64,000 bases of DNA from Pomphorhynchus laevis (lineage: Eukaryota; Acanthocephala; Palaeacanthocephala; Echinorhynchida; Pomphorhynchidae): the NCBI GenBank assembly GCA_012934845.2, contig WNNJ02003858.1, forward strand, positions 1-64,000, read 5' to 3'. The notes beneath the pieces were generated by a model that was not told the DNA's origin, searched no databases, and saw only the letters and a program-made list of their open reading frames with translations. Within the stretch, counting starts at the first letter, position 1. Each line of letters opens with the position of its first letter. The position numbers and the translations under genes were made by a program. Positions 12,701-27,700 of this stretch are shown here, piece by piece.

Positions 12701-15700
12701 ATTGGACCAAATGAGAACAAATATTTTCCTAAAAATATCTAGAATAACAAATGACTATAAGGTCAGATGCAAATTCACTTAACGCAGTAAAGTTACCTTT
12801 GCTTGTTACAGCCGCTTATTGAATTGCTACGAAGCTCAGTAGAAAAATACGTAATTGTACAGTGCAGTAAACGAGAAAATGTCACTACGCTAATTAGTGA
12901 ATTCAAATACAATGGTAAATACATTCTACTTCAAACTTTAATTGTAAACTAAACGTGCCTCGGTATTCAATCGATTATTTTGAATAATTTTGTAAAGACT
13001 AATTTTTGCTTTTTTATAAAATAAATTAAAATTTAATTAATTAAAAAAATAATTAAAAGTTGATTCCAACTTTTTTATTTAATTATAAAATAATTAAATA
13101 AAAATCTAATAGATAATATATAATCTATTTGATTATATATTATCAAATAATACATTAAATAATAACATAATTAGTTTTGCTAATTTGTTATAGATTTTTT
13201 CATAATTTTTTAATTTCCAGAATTTCTCGATTGCTGTAAAAAGTAAAATTGAAAATAAAACAAGTAAAATTATTTATTCCAGCGAACGAATTCAATGCTT
13301 TCCGATTAATAATAATTAACTTATGCAATTTATTTAATCGTTACTTTGTCTATTTAGCTTCAGTAATATAAACGTTCAACGTAAGAGCATACGTGGACAT
13401 AACTTGCAATTGATCTACATGTTGAACTGTTAAATAGTCAGGATCATCATAATGCAGAACTGTTAAAATTGTATTAATTTTTATCATTGTGGGATTAGCA
13501 ATCTTTGTCTGTCCAGATCGTCATAAATCATAGCGTAACGTTACGGCCATTATATACACGAATAATAGATGTAATTTACGCTTTACGTTACGCAGACTTT
13601 TTCCATTTATGCATTTTTGCAAGTAATTAATTCTTTAATTCATTTTATAATTTAACCTTAATTGAATATTTTTAAATAAATAATAAATAATTCTTAGTTT
13701 AATTCTTTTTAAGAATAGGTATTCAAAATGCTACTCAATTACATTCCGGTTTAAGTGTAAATGAACGTAGACTAATTTTACAGCAGTACCAATCTGGACA
13801 AACTAAGCTACTTATTTCAACTGTTCTTCCTCGTATGTTTACGTGGTTTTGATTTTTTTCTAAACGACTATCTATTTGTGTATATAATAGATAACTTATC
13901 AATTACTGATTTACTTATAATATATGGAAATCCAATGGACTTGGAATTGCTAATGAAGTGTATTGTAAATATGAATAGAGCAACGCTGTCCTGCGTGTAT
14001 ATATTTTGTTATGACCAGGTAATACGGTTTATGAAGTTGCAATTATAATCTTATTTTCTTAGATGTTACACGTAAATGAAGCAAAGCGATTTATCTATAA
14101 TCATTATATCGACTTTTATCCGGTTACAAAATTAGCTACTACAATCTGTAATAATATAAAAACAGTGACGGAAAATCACTGTTATCAAACAAAATTAATA
14201 TCGATACCTGTAGATATGGCCCAGTCACTTTTTGTAAAATCGCAAGGTATGATATTTTACTTTCGATTTCTCATCTAAATAAATCAATAGAATTTTAATT
14301 TCTAACGCCGTCCTAATATATTTTCAAAGAGTTTTACAATTTTTTGTAAAGCATTTAATTTTAAAGTGAAATTATATAAAAATAAATCAGAAAGACGAAC
14401 ATAAAAAGTCATGATCAAAAATATATTATACGTCAATACTAAATTATATCCATAAAATGAACTGTTTTAATAATATTATTTTAATATAAATAGTAATATT
14501 AATTTAATATTAATATTATTTTAATATAATAAGTAAAATTGCTTAAAAAATTGTCTTGGTGACAAACAAACCTTTTATAGCTTAAACACCAAATTTCAGT
14601 TTCGCTGAAAAATCTAAGAGATAAAGATAAAAGCGTCGAAGGATTTTCAGAGCGTCGTTCGCCTCGCTCACCACCGCGCACTTTCATTTACAAATATTTG
14701 GACTATTTCTCATATATATGACTCGAGGAAAGCCATCGAGGTTTGTGCAATGTTGTCGTTGTAATGGGCAGGCGGCAAAATGTCGAAGATGCAAATGTGC
14801 GAAAGCGAACAAACCATGTACCAATTGCAGAGCCACAAACTGCGAAAATAAATTAAACAACAATGACGGAACCTTAGCCTTATAGGGAAAATATGAAAGT
14901 GACCATTCAGAACCAGCAGATCCTTACATCTATAAACTCGATCAGAATTTTAGAGAAGTTATAACATGGAGACCAAACTTATTCACGCTTCTATTTTGCA
15001 CCGCAAGCAACAAGTGGCGAGTCATCTTGTTCCGTTAAACAAGAACCATGAAATACGGTCCATAGGAGTTGGAGAGATATTAAGGCGTTTGATCGGGAAA
15101 GACTTAATGAAAATTGTAAAACAACCATTGAAAACCTTAGCGGGGAATCAACAACTATGCGCCGCTCAAAGATCTGGGTTAGAATATGCAGTTCATTCTG
15201 CGATCAATGCATTTCGGTCAGATGATAACTTTGGAATTTTACGGTCGACACAGGAAATGCTTTTAACAGAGCGAATCGCCAAGTTGCATTAGCATCATTT
15301 GTTTGCCCGCCTTATCCCAAGTCCTACGAAATACGTATGCTGGCACTACCTTTATGGCAACTGAAGAGGGTATCATCGATGCTAATGAAGGCTTCACCAA
15401 TGGCGACCCGTTAGCTATGGCTGCTTTTGCCGCGTTATTCATACCGTTAATACGACGTATACAGGGAAACATCACACAAACGATACAGAGATAGTACGCC
15501 GACGATGGGAATTTTGTTGGACCCGTCTAAGAATTGAAGAAAGTGTGGAACATACTTGTGGAAATCGGACCTCAATATGGCTATATAGTAAACTCGGAAA
15601 AATCCAAGCTGCTTACACATCACAGCAATATGGGTATGTCTCTTTGAACATGCAAATATTTTAATCAATTTGAAGGTATCAGGATACTTGGCACGCCTGC

Positions 15701-18700
15701 TGGTACGTTGTCTTACATTGTAGAAGAGGTTAAACAAAAGGTGGTTGGTTGTTTGTTCAAGTGGACACTCTGAGCATGGCAGCAGATAGTAACGCTCACT
15801 CCACATATTTTGCATTCACTAGATCATTACAATGTCGTTAGATACACATGCGAACAACGAGATGTGATATCGATTGGTTAACTAAGCTAGCCGTATCAAT
15901 CAACAACTTTGCTGATAAAGTTTGTGACCACAACTTGACGGAAGAGGATATAGTCATATTGAATCTCCCTCCTCATATGGGCCGACTTGGAATCAAACAT
16001 TCCGTTTTTGCCTCCTAACATGAATATGAATTTTCAAAGCAATTGTGTAGTTCATTCGATACAACAGAATCGCTCTATATTCGTGAACAATTGCAATCGG
16101 ACGCAACGGGTCAAATAAGGTCGGCTAACTTCAATCGGAACAAACTCGCTCGCTTGGCACTTAAGTTAGACAGACCGAACACAAGTCGTCTCCTGGAATA
16201 TGCCTCACTAAAAGAAACATCCAATTGGTTAAGCTCTCGGTCACTTGAATATTACGGACTACATCTGACTACAACAGCGTTTCCTGACGCAATGTATGTG
16301 AGGTACGGCTGGACCACATCTAAGATACAAAACAAATGTATATACGGGGAGGATTTTAATACTGTTTATGCATTGTCATGCAAGAGAGGTGGTTTATTAA
16401 CCATACGTCACAATGAGGTTCGCGATATTGTATCAAAGGTACTCACAGACGTGTGTTCTGGGGTCGCCACTGAGCCAAGTCTATCTGGCGTTCGTGACGC
16501 AATAAGTTTCGAAAATGACGCGGCAACTCGAAGACCAGACGCGTGCTCTGATATCGTGTTCAGTGGATTGTTCGGTGGTAGAATGGAGCGTACGCTTTTG
16601 ACGTATGCATTTTCAACGAAGAAGCTCCATCCTATAATTCGCGATCGTCGGCTGCGTGCTTCAAATATCATGAGCAACAAAAGCGAAGCAAGTACGAAGA
16701 AAGGATACGATAAGTTGAACACAATTCCTTCTGCCCACTAGTATTTGCGTCGACAGGTAGTGCAGGCAGAGCAACAAACGCAACTCTACGTGTGCTAGCG
16801 ACAAAGATCAGCGAAAAACACAGGTCTGAATATTCCAGTGTAATAACGTGACTCCGCACGAAAATTTGAATTGCTCTAGAAAGGTCGATATCACAATGCT
16901 TCCGAGCATCACGGTTCAAACTCAATGCACCGCTACATTCGGTCATAGACATTGAGTTGCAAATCGCACAATGATCTTTTTCTTTTACAGTTCTTTTTCT
17001 AGAACTCGTTTTTTTCAATTTGACACTAATTTATTCTTTTTTCATTAATTTATACTTTTATAAATTTCTTTCTTTAAAAAGATAAATAATATCAAAAGTA
17101 TAATATTATTTTAATATAATAAGTAATTCGTGAAATTGTAGAAGAAGCGTTATTCAACAACTTATAGACGTTTTTATATTATTTCTTGATTTAATGTAAA
17201 AATTATATATAATAAAAAATATAGTAATTCAATACGTCGTACGTCATTATATGATTCGTTATACCTTAATTGCTCGAATGCTGTCATTTAAAACATATTT
17301 TTCGATTTGATTATATCGAATATTAACTACATGTGCTTAACTTTATTATCGGCTATTTCAATTGCCAATTTGCTTGTGTCATGGCAAACATTAAAAGCAA
17401 AACATACGGGACATATGATTTCATACACATGATAACTTTATTAGTTCACGCTAAAACTTTGATCACAATTTTTATTGAAAGCTTATGCTTGTAATGAAAA
17501 AAGTGTTTAATAAATTAAATTGAATATTTTAAAAACAATATATTTCGGCCTTTATTTCGATATAGAAACATATTTTTATACTTTGTTTTAAGATCATTAA
17601 AAATATGGTATGTACTTTACTTCTTATGCTCATATCGTCACTTCAAATTTATCATAAACGATAAGGACATATATCAAATAGTATCGAATCTTTGATTTGA
17701 ATATAAAAGATATATATTATATTTAAAAATAATTTATATTTTAATATAATATAATTATAATATAAATATAATATATTATATTTTATAATTTATAATATAT
17801 TTAATTATATTAAAATTATATTTTAATTTAAAAGATTATGTATCTTTTAATCGAAACATTTTGTAAATTATGGATCAATTTACTGATTAGGTGAACCTTA
17901 TCAAATAATTAGGTTAACGTTATCAAATAATTAACTAAATTATTTTTTAATAAATTTTATTATAAATATACACGTTAGAATGAGATATCTTTAAGCGAAA
18001 CATCGTTTAATGAATAAATCGATAAGATATTACCAAAATTCCATAAAAATCTGTTAGATTTTCATTAGAAAATCTATCAGATTTAAAATTAATTTAACGG
18101 ATTTGAAATCTAATACACACAATTTAAAAATGTATGTGCTAGATTTTTAATTCTATTAAGATTATATTTCTATATAATATTGCTAATAATAACAAATTAT
18201 ATCTCATTTGAAGTATAGATGTGTTAAATTACGATGTAGATTGTGCTGGAGACATTATATCTTCATTCAAACACATGAAATATCAATACGTCAATTTAAT
18301 ACTATTTTATCTTCAATCTGCTTTTAAAATACAATATTTAAGCTTTTTGAATCAAGCATTAAATGATTTAATTTGCTATTTAGCAAATTTATAAACATTT
18401 AGCATCAAATAGACAAAGTAAGCAAAATTTTGAATTAGTCGAACAGCCATGGCATACTGTACGAGGGAGGAGTTATGTGAAATTTTATGACGTGAATTTT
18501 ACTCTCTCTCAGTGAACCGTGTAATTTAGTAGGTAATTTCAATATCAAAGGAACTTGCATTTATACTTATGATGGAATTGCATAATCAGTGATGGTGATA
18601 TTGTGGAATCGAATGGGAATTACTTACGCTTTATTTCCGTTTCATCAGCTTGTAGTTTCCTTCAATTTATTAAAAACATAAATTTTAGACCATTTCGCGA

Positions 18701-21700
18701 TTACTATTATCTAATTATTTGACGTTTTCTCTGCTTTGTAATTACGCTTAGTCGGACAGAAACTTTTGGAATGAAGACGTGATCAATATTTTCTTCCATA
18801 AACGATATTACTTAAACACAATGTTTAGATCTTCAGGTATTAATTCAAAATATGGAAAGATGCAACATACCCGGTGTTCACTTGGAGTTCTTTCCTACTG
18901 TGCAACACACATGTTTACTGTATATTTACAAATCTACAAAGAAGATTTTAGGATTACTGTCTGACAAATTTGAAGTAAGTTTATTAGAATATTTAATCAA
19001 AATTAAACTTTAATAATATGACACATTTAATTTGCTTAAATAATTTAATCAAGAAAACTATTCTAATAATTTAATCAAATTTAAATAAATTTAATTAAAT
19101 TTAATTTTCAAATTTAAATCAAATATAAAATTAATGTTTAAAGGTTAATACAGAAATTAAAAGTTTAATATTTTACTAATTAACTTGTTCAATTAAAGTT
19201 CTTTAAATTATTTCTCGAAATTTTAAGTTTTAATCGAGTTATTTTTAGCATAAGATTCAAATACGTTCCTAAATACATTGATTTGTAATTTAAATTTTGA
19301 AACTTTCTTATTTAAAACGACTGATTACAATCCTTTATACTGGGGAGTTCATCTTAAACACATGATGGAAATGCATTATGTATGTAATAATCCGATCCGA
19401 ATTATTACAAGAAGGCGAATTATTACAAGAAGGCTTCTTGTAATAACATTTCAAAGCAAATACAATTTATACAATAAGAAAGTGTTATTTCTAAAGAATA
19501 GAAATAACATTTATTATTGAATATATCGCGAAATAATTCTAGCAACCTCACAAAATTGTTCTCAAAAAATTAACAATTTGATCGCATATTTAGTAAATAA
19601 TTATAATTTCCGCAGATGTTATAGGCCATTAAACATTAAATAATGAAAACATTGAGATCACAAACAAATATTCCTACTTTAAAAAACGCAGAATTTTTTT
19701 ATTTCACTATCTATTAGTGATTGCCATTGAATCTTTATAGACAAAGACAATTGGCATCAAATAAACTATAAGAGTTTTTTAATAAATGTTTTAGATACCT
19801 GATGGAAATCAACGAGTTTCACTTATATTCTCTTATATTTATTTTAAATACATTTATATTTCTAAAAAAGTTATAATTTATATTCAAAAAGTTATAATTT
19901 AAACTTTTTTATGATTTTTATTACAAAAAGTTATTTTTAAAGCTTATTTATAAGCTTTAAAGAAATTGATTTCGCAAGGTTATGTCCATTGTATTCTTTT
20001 ACACGATTACAAACAGTATCTCTTAACATGCAGCAACAATCGCCAGTACGAATCCGTGTTTCTCGCTTAATATTAAAATTCTGTAAAATTATTAAATCGA
20101 TTTAAATAGGATCCGAAAAATTCAAAAAGTTTTATTATTTTTAATCAGAATAGCAATGTTTGCTTTTACTCTAGAGACTTATGCAATCAGTAATTCGAAA
20201 ATTATGAAAAAAAAATCTTTTGCTTTAACATTTTAAAGTTCGTATTTTATAAAATTAAAATAAATAATAAATTTTATTTTTATAAACCTGTGATAGATTC
20301 GATTTTCTTATGCAAGCTAAATGTTTTACACCTCTGATTTACACACGTTGAGAGATTGGCATTTGCATTCTAAATAAAGCATAAACATTAGTTTTTGTGA
20401 AATTCGTTTGCGGAAATGCAGACCATCAGAATAATTTAATGCTCGGATTTTAACAGCGAAATTTAATTGAAAGAATTGATTAAATTTCAAATTTAGTAGT
20501 ATTTGAGAAATAAGTAATAAGTTTCCAATTGTGCATTTTTTCAAAGAGAAAAAATGCACAATTGGACAAGTCAGGACTTTGATATGAATCAGCCCGAATT
20601 TTACTTTTCTATTTTTTATCGAATTGCATTTTGCAAAGCGTCAACTTGATGCCCTACAATTTTACAAGAAATTGTAGGGCATTAAGTTGGCGCTTTGCCA
20701 AATGCAATTCGATAAAAATAGAAAAGTAAAATTGGGGTTGACTAATTGGTAATTTCCCATTGGTAAAGGGAAAATATGTCTTAACCATGATCGATACACT
20801 TGATTGGCACACTTGCAATCTATCAAACCAATAAAATGATATTTAACCTAAAATCGTGGAGACAAGAGTCACCGAAGATGACTAGCCCAGTTAACTAGCA
20901 ATCGAAAAATGCGAATGAAGAAATAAATCAATCGTTTTATGTACTAACTAATCGTATTTACAATGATATAAAGTGATTGTTTTATGTGTGATTATTGCTA
21001 AATACGAATTGTAGTTTATTAAAGTATTTATAAATTCAAACATAAATCAATGTCGGTTTATAATTATGGAATCAGCTACAACTGATAAGTTTATAAAATT
21101 TGATGCAATTTAAGGCAATTTAATCATATTATTGATTTTGCAAAATATTTTAATATTAATTAAATGTTTTATTAAATTAATCAACATTTTGTGATTTATT
21201 GATTGAAGAGGTAATTGATCTTTTAATCATATAAATAATTGGATGGTTTTAGAAACAACATATTTACGTCTGCGTCCTGGTGTAATATATCACAATATTT
21301 TGATCGCGCAGAGTTGTAAAAGATGTACTAAAATGACTAGGTACAAGATTGGTGAGAGTAATCCACAAGGCACACTGATAATTGGGTAGAGTGATTGGTA
21401 TACAGCGCAATTCCCAGAGAGTCTGGATTGTTTCCGAATGGCAATCATGTCGGCATCTCGAAAGAGTAAAATAAGAAGAACAGAAGCTCGCCCGAGTTTC
21501 ACTAAAGGTTTTTCAGTGAAATATACACTAGGCAAATTATCAATTCATATTAATAAGAAGATAGGGCACCATCAGCGGGGTTGTGTCGGTTTTGCCTTTT
21601 ATCGGTAACTGTTTTCGACAAATTGATAAATTATTTACTTGCGATTTGAATTGTTGACGTTGAATGGTTTCAGTGCTTTAATGAATTATTTAATCTTTCG

Positions 21701-24700
21701 GTCAAGATGATTGTGCTCATCTTGTACCTTGAATGCACTATTTCAGCAGTTATGCTATAAAAAATAGCATAATCAATGCGTCTATTTCGTAATGAGGAAC
21801 TGAGAGTGGGTAGATTCGTATCTACAACTAACTCGTTTGCAGATGCCCAGTAACAATTGAATATTAGCTATAATTTGAAATGATCGATTTGAAATGTATT
21901 ACAATTCTGGTTAGATATCACATATTTTATTTTCGGATTTTTATATTTCATATTTTTACATTTCCGGGTTAATATCATTTGGTTTAACATAATATCATTA
22001 TAAACAGAATAAAATCGTGTTTGATCTCATAGAAATAAAACCCAATGAAATAAGCAAATAAAAACCACTTTTATAAATTACACAAAAGTTTATAAATTAC
22101 ATTTTACCGAATTTTTTTGTATTATAGAAACAACTCTTACAAACAGTATTCGAGGTAGGCGATTATATTGAAAAAACGAAGAAACGCATTGTCTTTAAAC
22201 TAGTTGAGTTTTGCAACGAAAACGGTTTAGAAATATTCGACTTTCTTTCCAAAATGAAAGATATCGAAACTAAATTGAACGCAGGTAAAATTGGAATTTT
22301 TAACTAATATATGATTTTATTTTATTTTATTTACTTGAATTGCTTAAATTTATGTCAGACCCACTACTTTAGTATTGCTAATTACCCTACAAGATTATTG
22401 AAAATTTACCCAGCAAAAGTTTTTTTTCTTGTAAACTTAAATGCTTCATATTTACGATATAAGTTAATTCTTTTATTAGATGATTATTTAATGTTCATAT
22501 ATTCATATTTTCTCGCATGAATGCTCATGCAAAAATAATGCTAAATCAAAATTTAATAATTAAATAATGAAATAAATAATTGTTTTAAGATTTTTATAAT
22601 TTAAATCAAGTTAAAATAACAAATTGAAATTTAGAATAAAAGTCAATTTTTATGAATTGACTAATAAACAACATACGTTGTATCAGAATAAGAATTAGAG
22701 GTCATCAGGAGGAACTGCTATTCTATCATGTTTCGGCCCATAACTCCTCTACCCAACATAGCAGCGGGGCCAAATACATGCTAATGATGTATTTCATCTG
22801 ATGAAATTTGATTATCTAGTATCCTTATTCTAATACAAAGTATATTATTTATCATCCATTCATAAAAATTTGTCACTTAAGAGTTTAAATTTATTCTTTA
22901 TATTATTGTGTTGATTTATATATTTTACTATTTTCTGCTTGATGTTATTTTTATAGTAACCTAGTTTAAAATATGTATCTATTAAATTATTTAAATGATT
23001 TTGAAGAAAGCCAATATCATTACATATTGTTGCAATTCTTAAAATTTCATTATTTAATGTATTATATTTTATATTATATGGTATGCATGAATGCTCATGC
23101 AAAATTGTATTTTCCAGTTTTAGATTTTGTATATTAATGATTGTTGTGACATTAAGTCGGCACGTATGTTAAGTATCCCAATTTTAACACATTTTATTTG
23201 TTAAAATGTGTTATTCTCTTCTGTTAAAATGGGTTATCCTGTGTTCTAAATATTTTTATTTTTATCTAAATACAAATACAAAGTAGGTTTATTCAACCAT
23301 CTGACATTCAAAATAGAAGTCAGGCTAAGTTTACATATCAATAAATAATGGTAATTAATAGCATTAAATAATTAATGACATTCTCTCTATCTTTTGTTTT
23401 AGCTTTCATATTAGGCATGAAAATACTTGAGCGTTTTAATAGGCCTACCATTTCGACTCAACTGTTTTCTCAATTTGAGTTCAAGTTTTACCCTAACTCA
23501 TGCTATGCATGATTGATCATGCAAAAATGGTTGTAAATTTAATTATGTAATATTTACGGTATAAATATATAATAGTTTTAATTGATGTTAATTTAATCCA
23601 GTCTATTTGTTTCCGCCAGACAGGTCCTCCGAATAAATACTTGAGCACTATATATAGGTTCCAGCTGAGTAGGGATAAGGCGAGCATTGCTCACCTTAAC
23701 CCTTCTCAGTCTTCCTTTTGGAAGATATTCAAGAAGGAGAAGTTTGTCTGTTGGAGGGACAGATCCTTTGATTGGATTGGTAGTATATGCCATGATAAAG
23801 TTTTAAAATAATCTTTCTCTATAGGCAATTCGATTACCGTATTTTGTTACCTTTCTCTGTTAGCTACATGCAATTTTGTCCGTTCAACGTAAATATAATA
23901 GAATTAAACTTCAATTATAGTAAAAACAATCAATTCTCTATATTTAATCTATAATCTTTCTCTATAGGCAATTCGATTACCGTATTTTGTTACCTTTCTC
24001 TGTTAGCTACATGCAATTTTGTCCGTTCAACGTAAATATAATAGAATTAAACTTCAATCAAAAACAATTAACTTTAATTTAAAAAATGTATTAAAATATT
24101 CCAATTAATTGAAATATATATAATCTTTTACTCATGTCAAATTAGATTATATTTGAACGTTTTATTTTCTATTTTTTCATTAGCGTTAAATCTAATATTC
24201 AGGCTAAAAATTTGCCACTTAAGAGTTTAAATTTGGATAAATTTAAATAATGGCTATTTGGATAAATGTGTTCACCAATTGAATAAAAATTATTAGAATT
24301 AAATACACATATATCATCAATGTATCGAAACATATATTTCATATATTTATATTGTTTAGATTTAGTTTTTACACAGTTATGAACAAATTCATATTCTATA
24401 AAGCTTAAAAACAAGTCAGCTATAATTGGGCTACTATTACCACCCATTGGAACACCTTTTACTTGTCTAAATATAGATGTCCCTACTTTTAAATAATTTT
24501 GATTTATCAAAATATTTAAGGATTCTATTAATTCAATTTTATCCATATATTTATATTTACTTAATGGTTTGATTTTTGTTAGGTAGGCGTTATAATTATT
24601 ATAACATATATATGTATATATTTTTCCGAATATAAGATTAATTAATTTTACTAACGCTTCTTTAATATCTACTAAATCTAGATTTGTATAAAGCGTACTA

Positions 24701-27700
24701 AAATCGTATGTATTTATATTTTGAAAATTTATTCCTTTTGTCTGTTCTAAAAATTCTTTTGTAGAATTAATACTGAAATAGTGTTTTATACCAGTATTAA
24801 TTTCGATTACCTTGCAATATTTTTTAAAATGTGCTTTAATTACTTTTAGTATTTTATTCTATAAAGCTTAAAAATAAGTCAGCTATAATTGGGTTACTAT
24901 TATCTCTCATTAAGGCACTTATTATTTGTCTAATAATGACGTATTTCCTCTGATAAAACTATCTAGTATATTATTCTAATACAAAGTATATTATTTATTA
25001 TCCATCCATAAAAATTTGCCACTTAAGAGTTTAAATTTATTCTTTATATTATTGTGTTGATTTATATATTTTACTATTTTCTGCTTGATGTTATTTTTAT
25101 AGTAACCTAGTTTAAAATATGTATCTATTAAATTATTTAAATGATTTTGAAGAAAGCCAATATCATTACATATTGTTGCAATTCTTAAAATTTCATTATT
25201 TAATGTATTATATTTTATATTATATGGTATGTTGTGAATGCTCATGCAAAAATATGTTTCTTGTAAATTTAAATATGTCATCTTTACGATATAAATTAAT
25301 AGTAGTTTTAGTTAATGTTAATTTAATGTTCATATCTAGATATACACCTTCTTTATCATTAATATTGGTTTTGTTAAGATTTATTTTATTTGATTTTTTA
25401 TGAATCGTTACAAATTATAGCAATTCTTAAAATTTTATCATTTAATATCATATCTAATAATGTTCATATATAATTGAACATATATCTTTAATGTTCATAT
25501 ATACTTTCTTTATTATTAATATTGGTTTTATTAAGAATGAGGCTACCTGGATAAATTTGTTCGCTTATTGAATAAAAATTGCTAGAATTAAATACACATA
25601 TATCATCAATGTATCGAAACATATATTAAAGAAGTATGTTCTGCATGTAATCAAACTTCGGTTTATGGCAACATCCACGATTATGAAACTGATGCTTATC
25701 AGCGATTGATTAAATTATAAAAATGTATCTTATATAGGGATCCTGTGACAAAAATGGTTGACAAAGCTTTCTCTTGCAATTTATTTAAAAAACGTTTTCA
25801 AGTTACCCCTTTGTCAATATATATACTCCGAAGTATTTATATACTTCAGTATATAATTATATACTTCTTCAGTATATAAACCTTCAGTATATAGTATATA
25901 TATACTTCAGTGTATATGTATAATATATGAATATATGAATAAAATATGAAACGGAAGGTTATATATGAATCCACACACGCAACAAGCCAGCAAATACGCT
26001 TTATGCACCTGAGTTTCGTCTAGCATCGTGAGGAATTGCTGGTGTTTTTACAGTTATCACACAAAAACAGTCGAAACGGACCCTAACGACGTAATCTGAC
26101 TGACCATGACTGCTGGATTGTTAGGAGCGTATCTGAGTGAAATATTAGACTGATTGAGCTGATGATTGAAGTCCAGTTATTTAGCAGCAAATTTCGATTA
26201 AAATTTAATCGTGGTCAGCTTTGGCTCCTGGACCACAGTTTCAAGCAATTTTTCGCACTACCAATTTATAAAAAACGTTATCCTTTCGGAATCCTGACAG
26301 AGCGCGTGCTAAATTCAATCCGATGATTTAGACTAAGGGTAGTTCGGCTTTTCGAGCTTTAGACATTGTTTAAGCGTGTGTTAAGGTGCCTATAAATGAT
26401 TATTAAAGTCACGGTACTGATGAGCTCCGTTAGGGCGAAACGCGTATACCGTTGTTGAAGTTTTTCGTCACACATAGGATAACTAGGCAAACGTAGCGAT
26501 TTTGAATATTGCGAGAATAAATCGGTTCTATTTTTTGATCTGATGAGGATATATAGAATGCTGCCTGGTGTTTTTGCCTCCTTGTGAGGAAAATAGCGAT
26601 TTATTTACGAGTACACCATTGTTTGTCCCATGGCAGGTGTAACAGCAAATTATATTTTATATATTTGTACACTGTAAAGTGTCCCTGTAAAACAGCATTT
26701 CTATTATAAGTAATTTAGTGCATCATGCATGGTTAAACAGCAATACGCACTGCCATGCACAGAGCGCGTGCTAAATTCAATCCGATGATTCAGACTAAGG
26801 GTAGTTCTGCTTTTCGAGCTATAGACATTGTTTAAGCGTGTGTTAAGGTGCCTATAGATGATTATTAAAGTCACGGTACTGATGAGCTCCGTTAGAGCTA
26901 AACACTTATACCGTTGTTGAAGTTTGTCGTCACACATAGGACGACTGACATACGTAGCGACTTTGAATATTGCGAGAATAATTCGGTTCTATTTCTTAGT
27001 CTGATGAGGATATATAGAATGCTGCCTGGTGCTTATGCCTCCTCATGAGGAAAACATAGTGATTTATTTACGAGTACACCGTTGGGTGTCCCAGGTAGGG
27101 TGTAAAATTGAGCTCCGGGAGCCAATAAGCTTCAGATTCATAATCGTAGATATTGCCAAAAACCGGAGTTCGATTACATGCAGATCAGACTTCCTTATCA
27201 GTCGTAGACGAGCTGATGGTAGCCGGCAGCACTCATCAGTAGGGTGAACTACCATCAGTTGTTTCGGCTGCCTTGTGATATATTTAAAAGGCATCTCCGA
27301 GAATTTGCGAATGTAGTAGCATGGACATATCCTCTTTAAACTGACAACGTCCTTTCCGGATCATCCTAATTTTATTCGGCAGGAATTTTAATTGCTGTCG
27401 CTGCTTGCTTTCTCACAGGATCCCTTTATCGGATACGTTTTTATAATTTAATCGCAGAATGTGTAAAACTGTGCTCCGAGAGCTGAAAAGCTTCAGATTC
27501 ATAATCGTAGATATTGCCAAAAACCGGAGTTCGATTACATGCAGATCAGACTTCCTTATCAGTCGTAGACGAGCTGATGGTAGCCGGCAGCACTCATCAG
27601 TAGGGTGAACTACCATCAGTTGTTTCGACTGCCTTGTATTATATTTAAAAGGCATCCCCGAGAATTTGCGAACGTAGTAGCATGGGCATAGCCTCTTTAA

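Larger units (their letters stand above)
26301..27100 (+). repeat. Two ~340-base units carrying minimal hammerheads (family 6), period 462
   Basis: AGCGCGTGCTAAATTCAATC occurs at 26301 and 26763 and similarity runs about 340 bases to GCGATTTATTTACGAGTAC. Between the units lies 120 bases of unrelated sequence. Each unit has one minimal type I hammerhead; only the first has an intact core. Confidence 0.8.

Noticed and set aside
21290-21535. An 81-codon minus-strand frame in an intron
   Set aside because: Mixed composition but no recognised domain and no splice context; left unannotated.
26530-26600. CTGATGAGGATATATAG ... GAGGAAAATAG as another hammerhead
   Set aside because: The closing pairs are G-A rich and not kept in the second unit at 27000.
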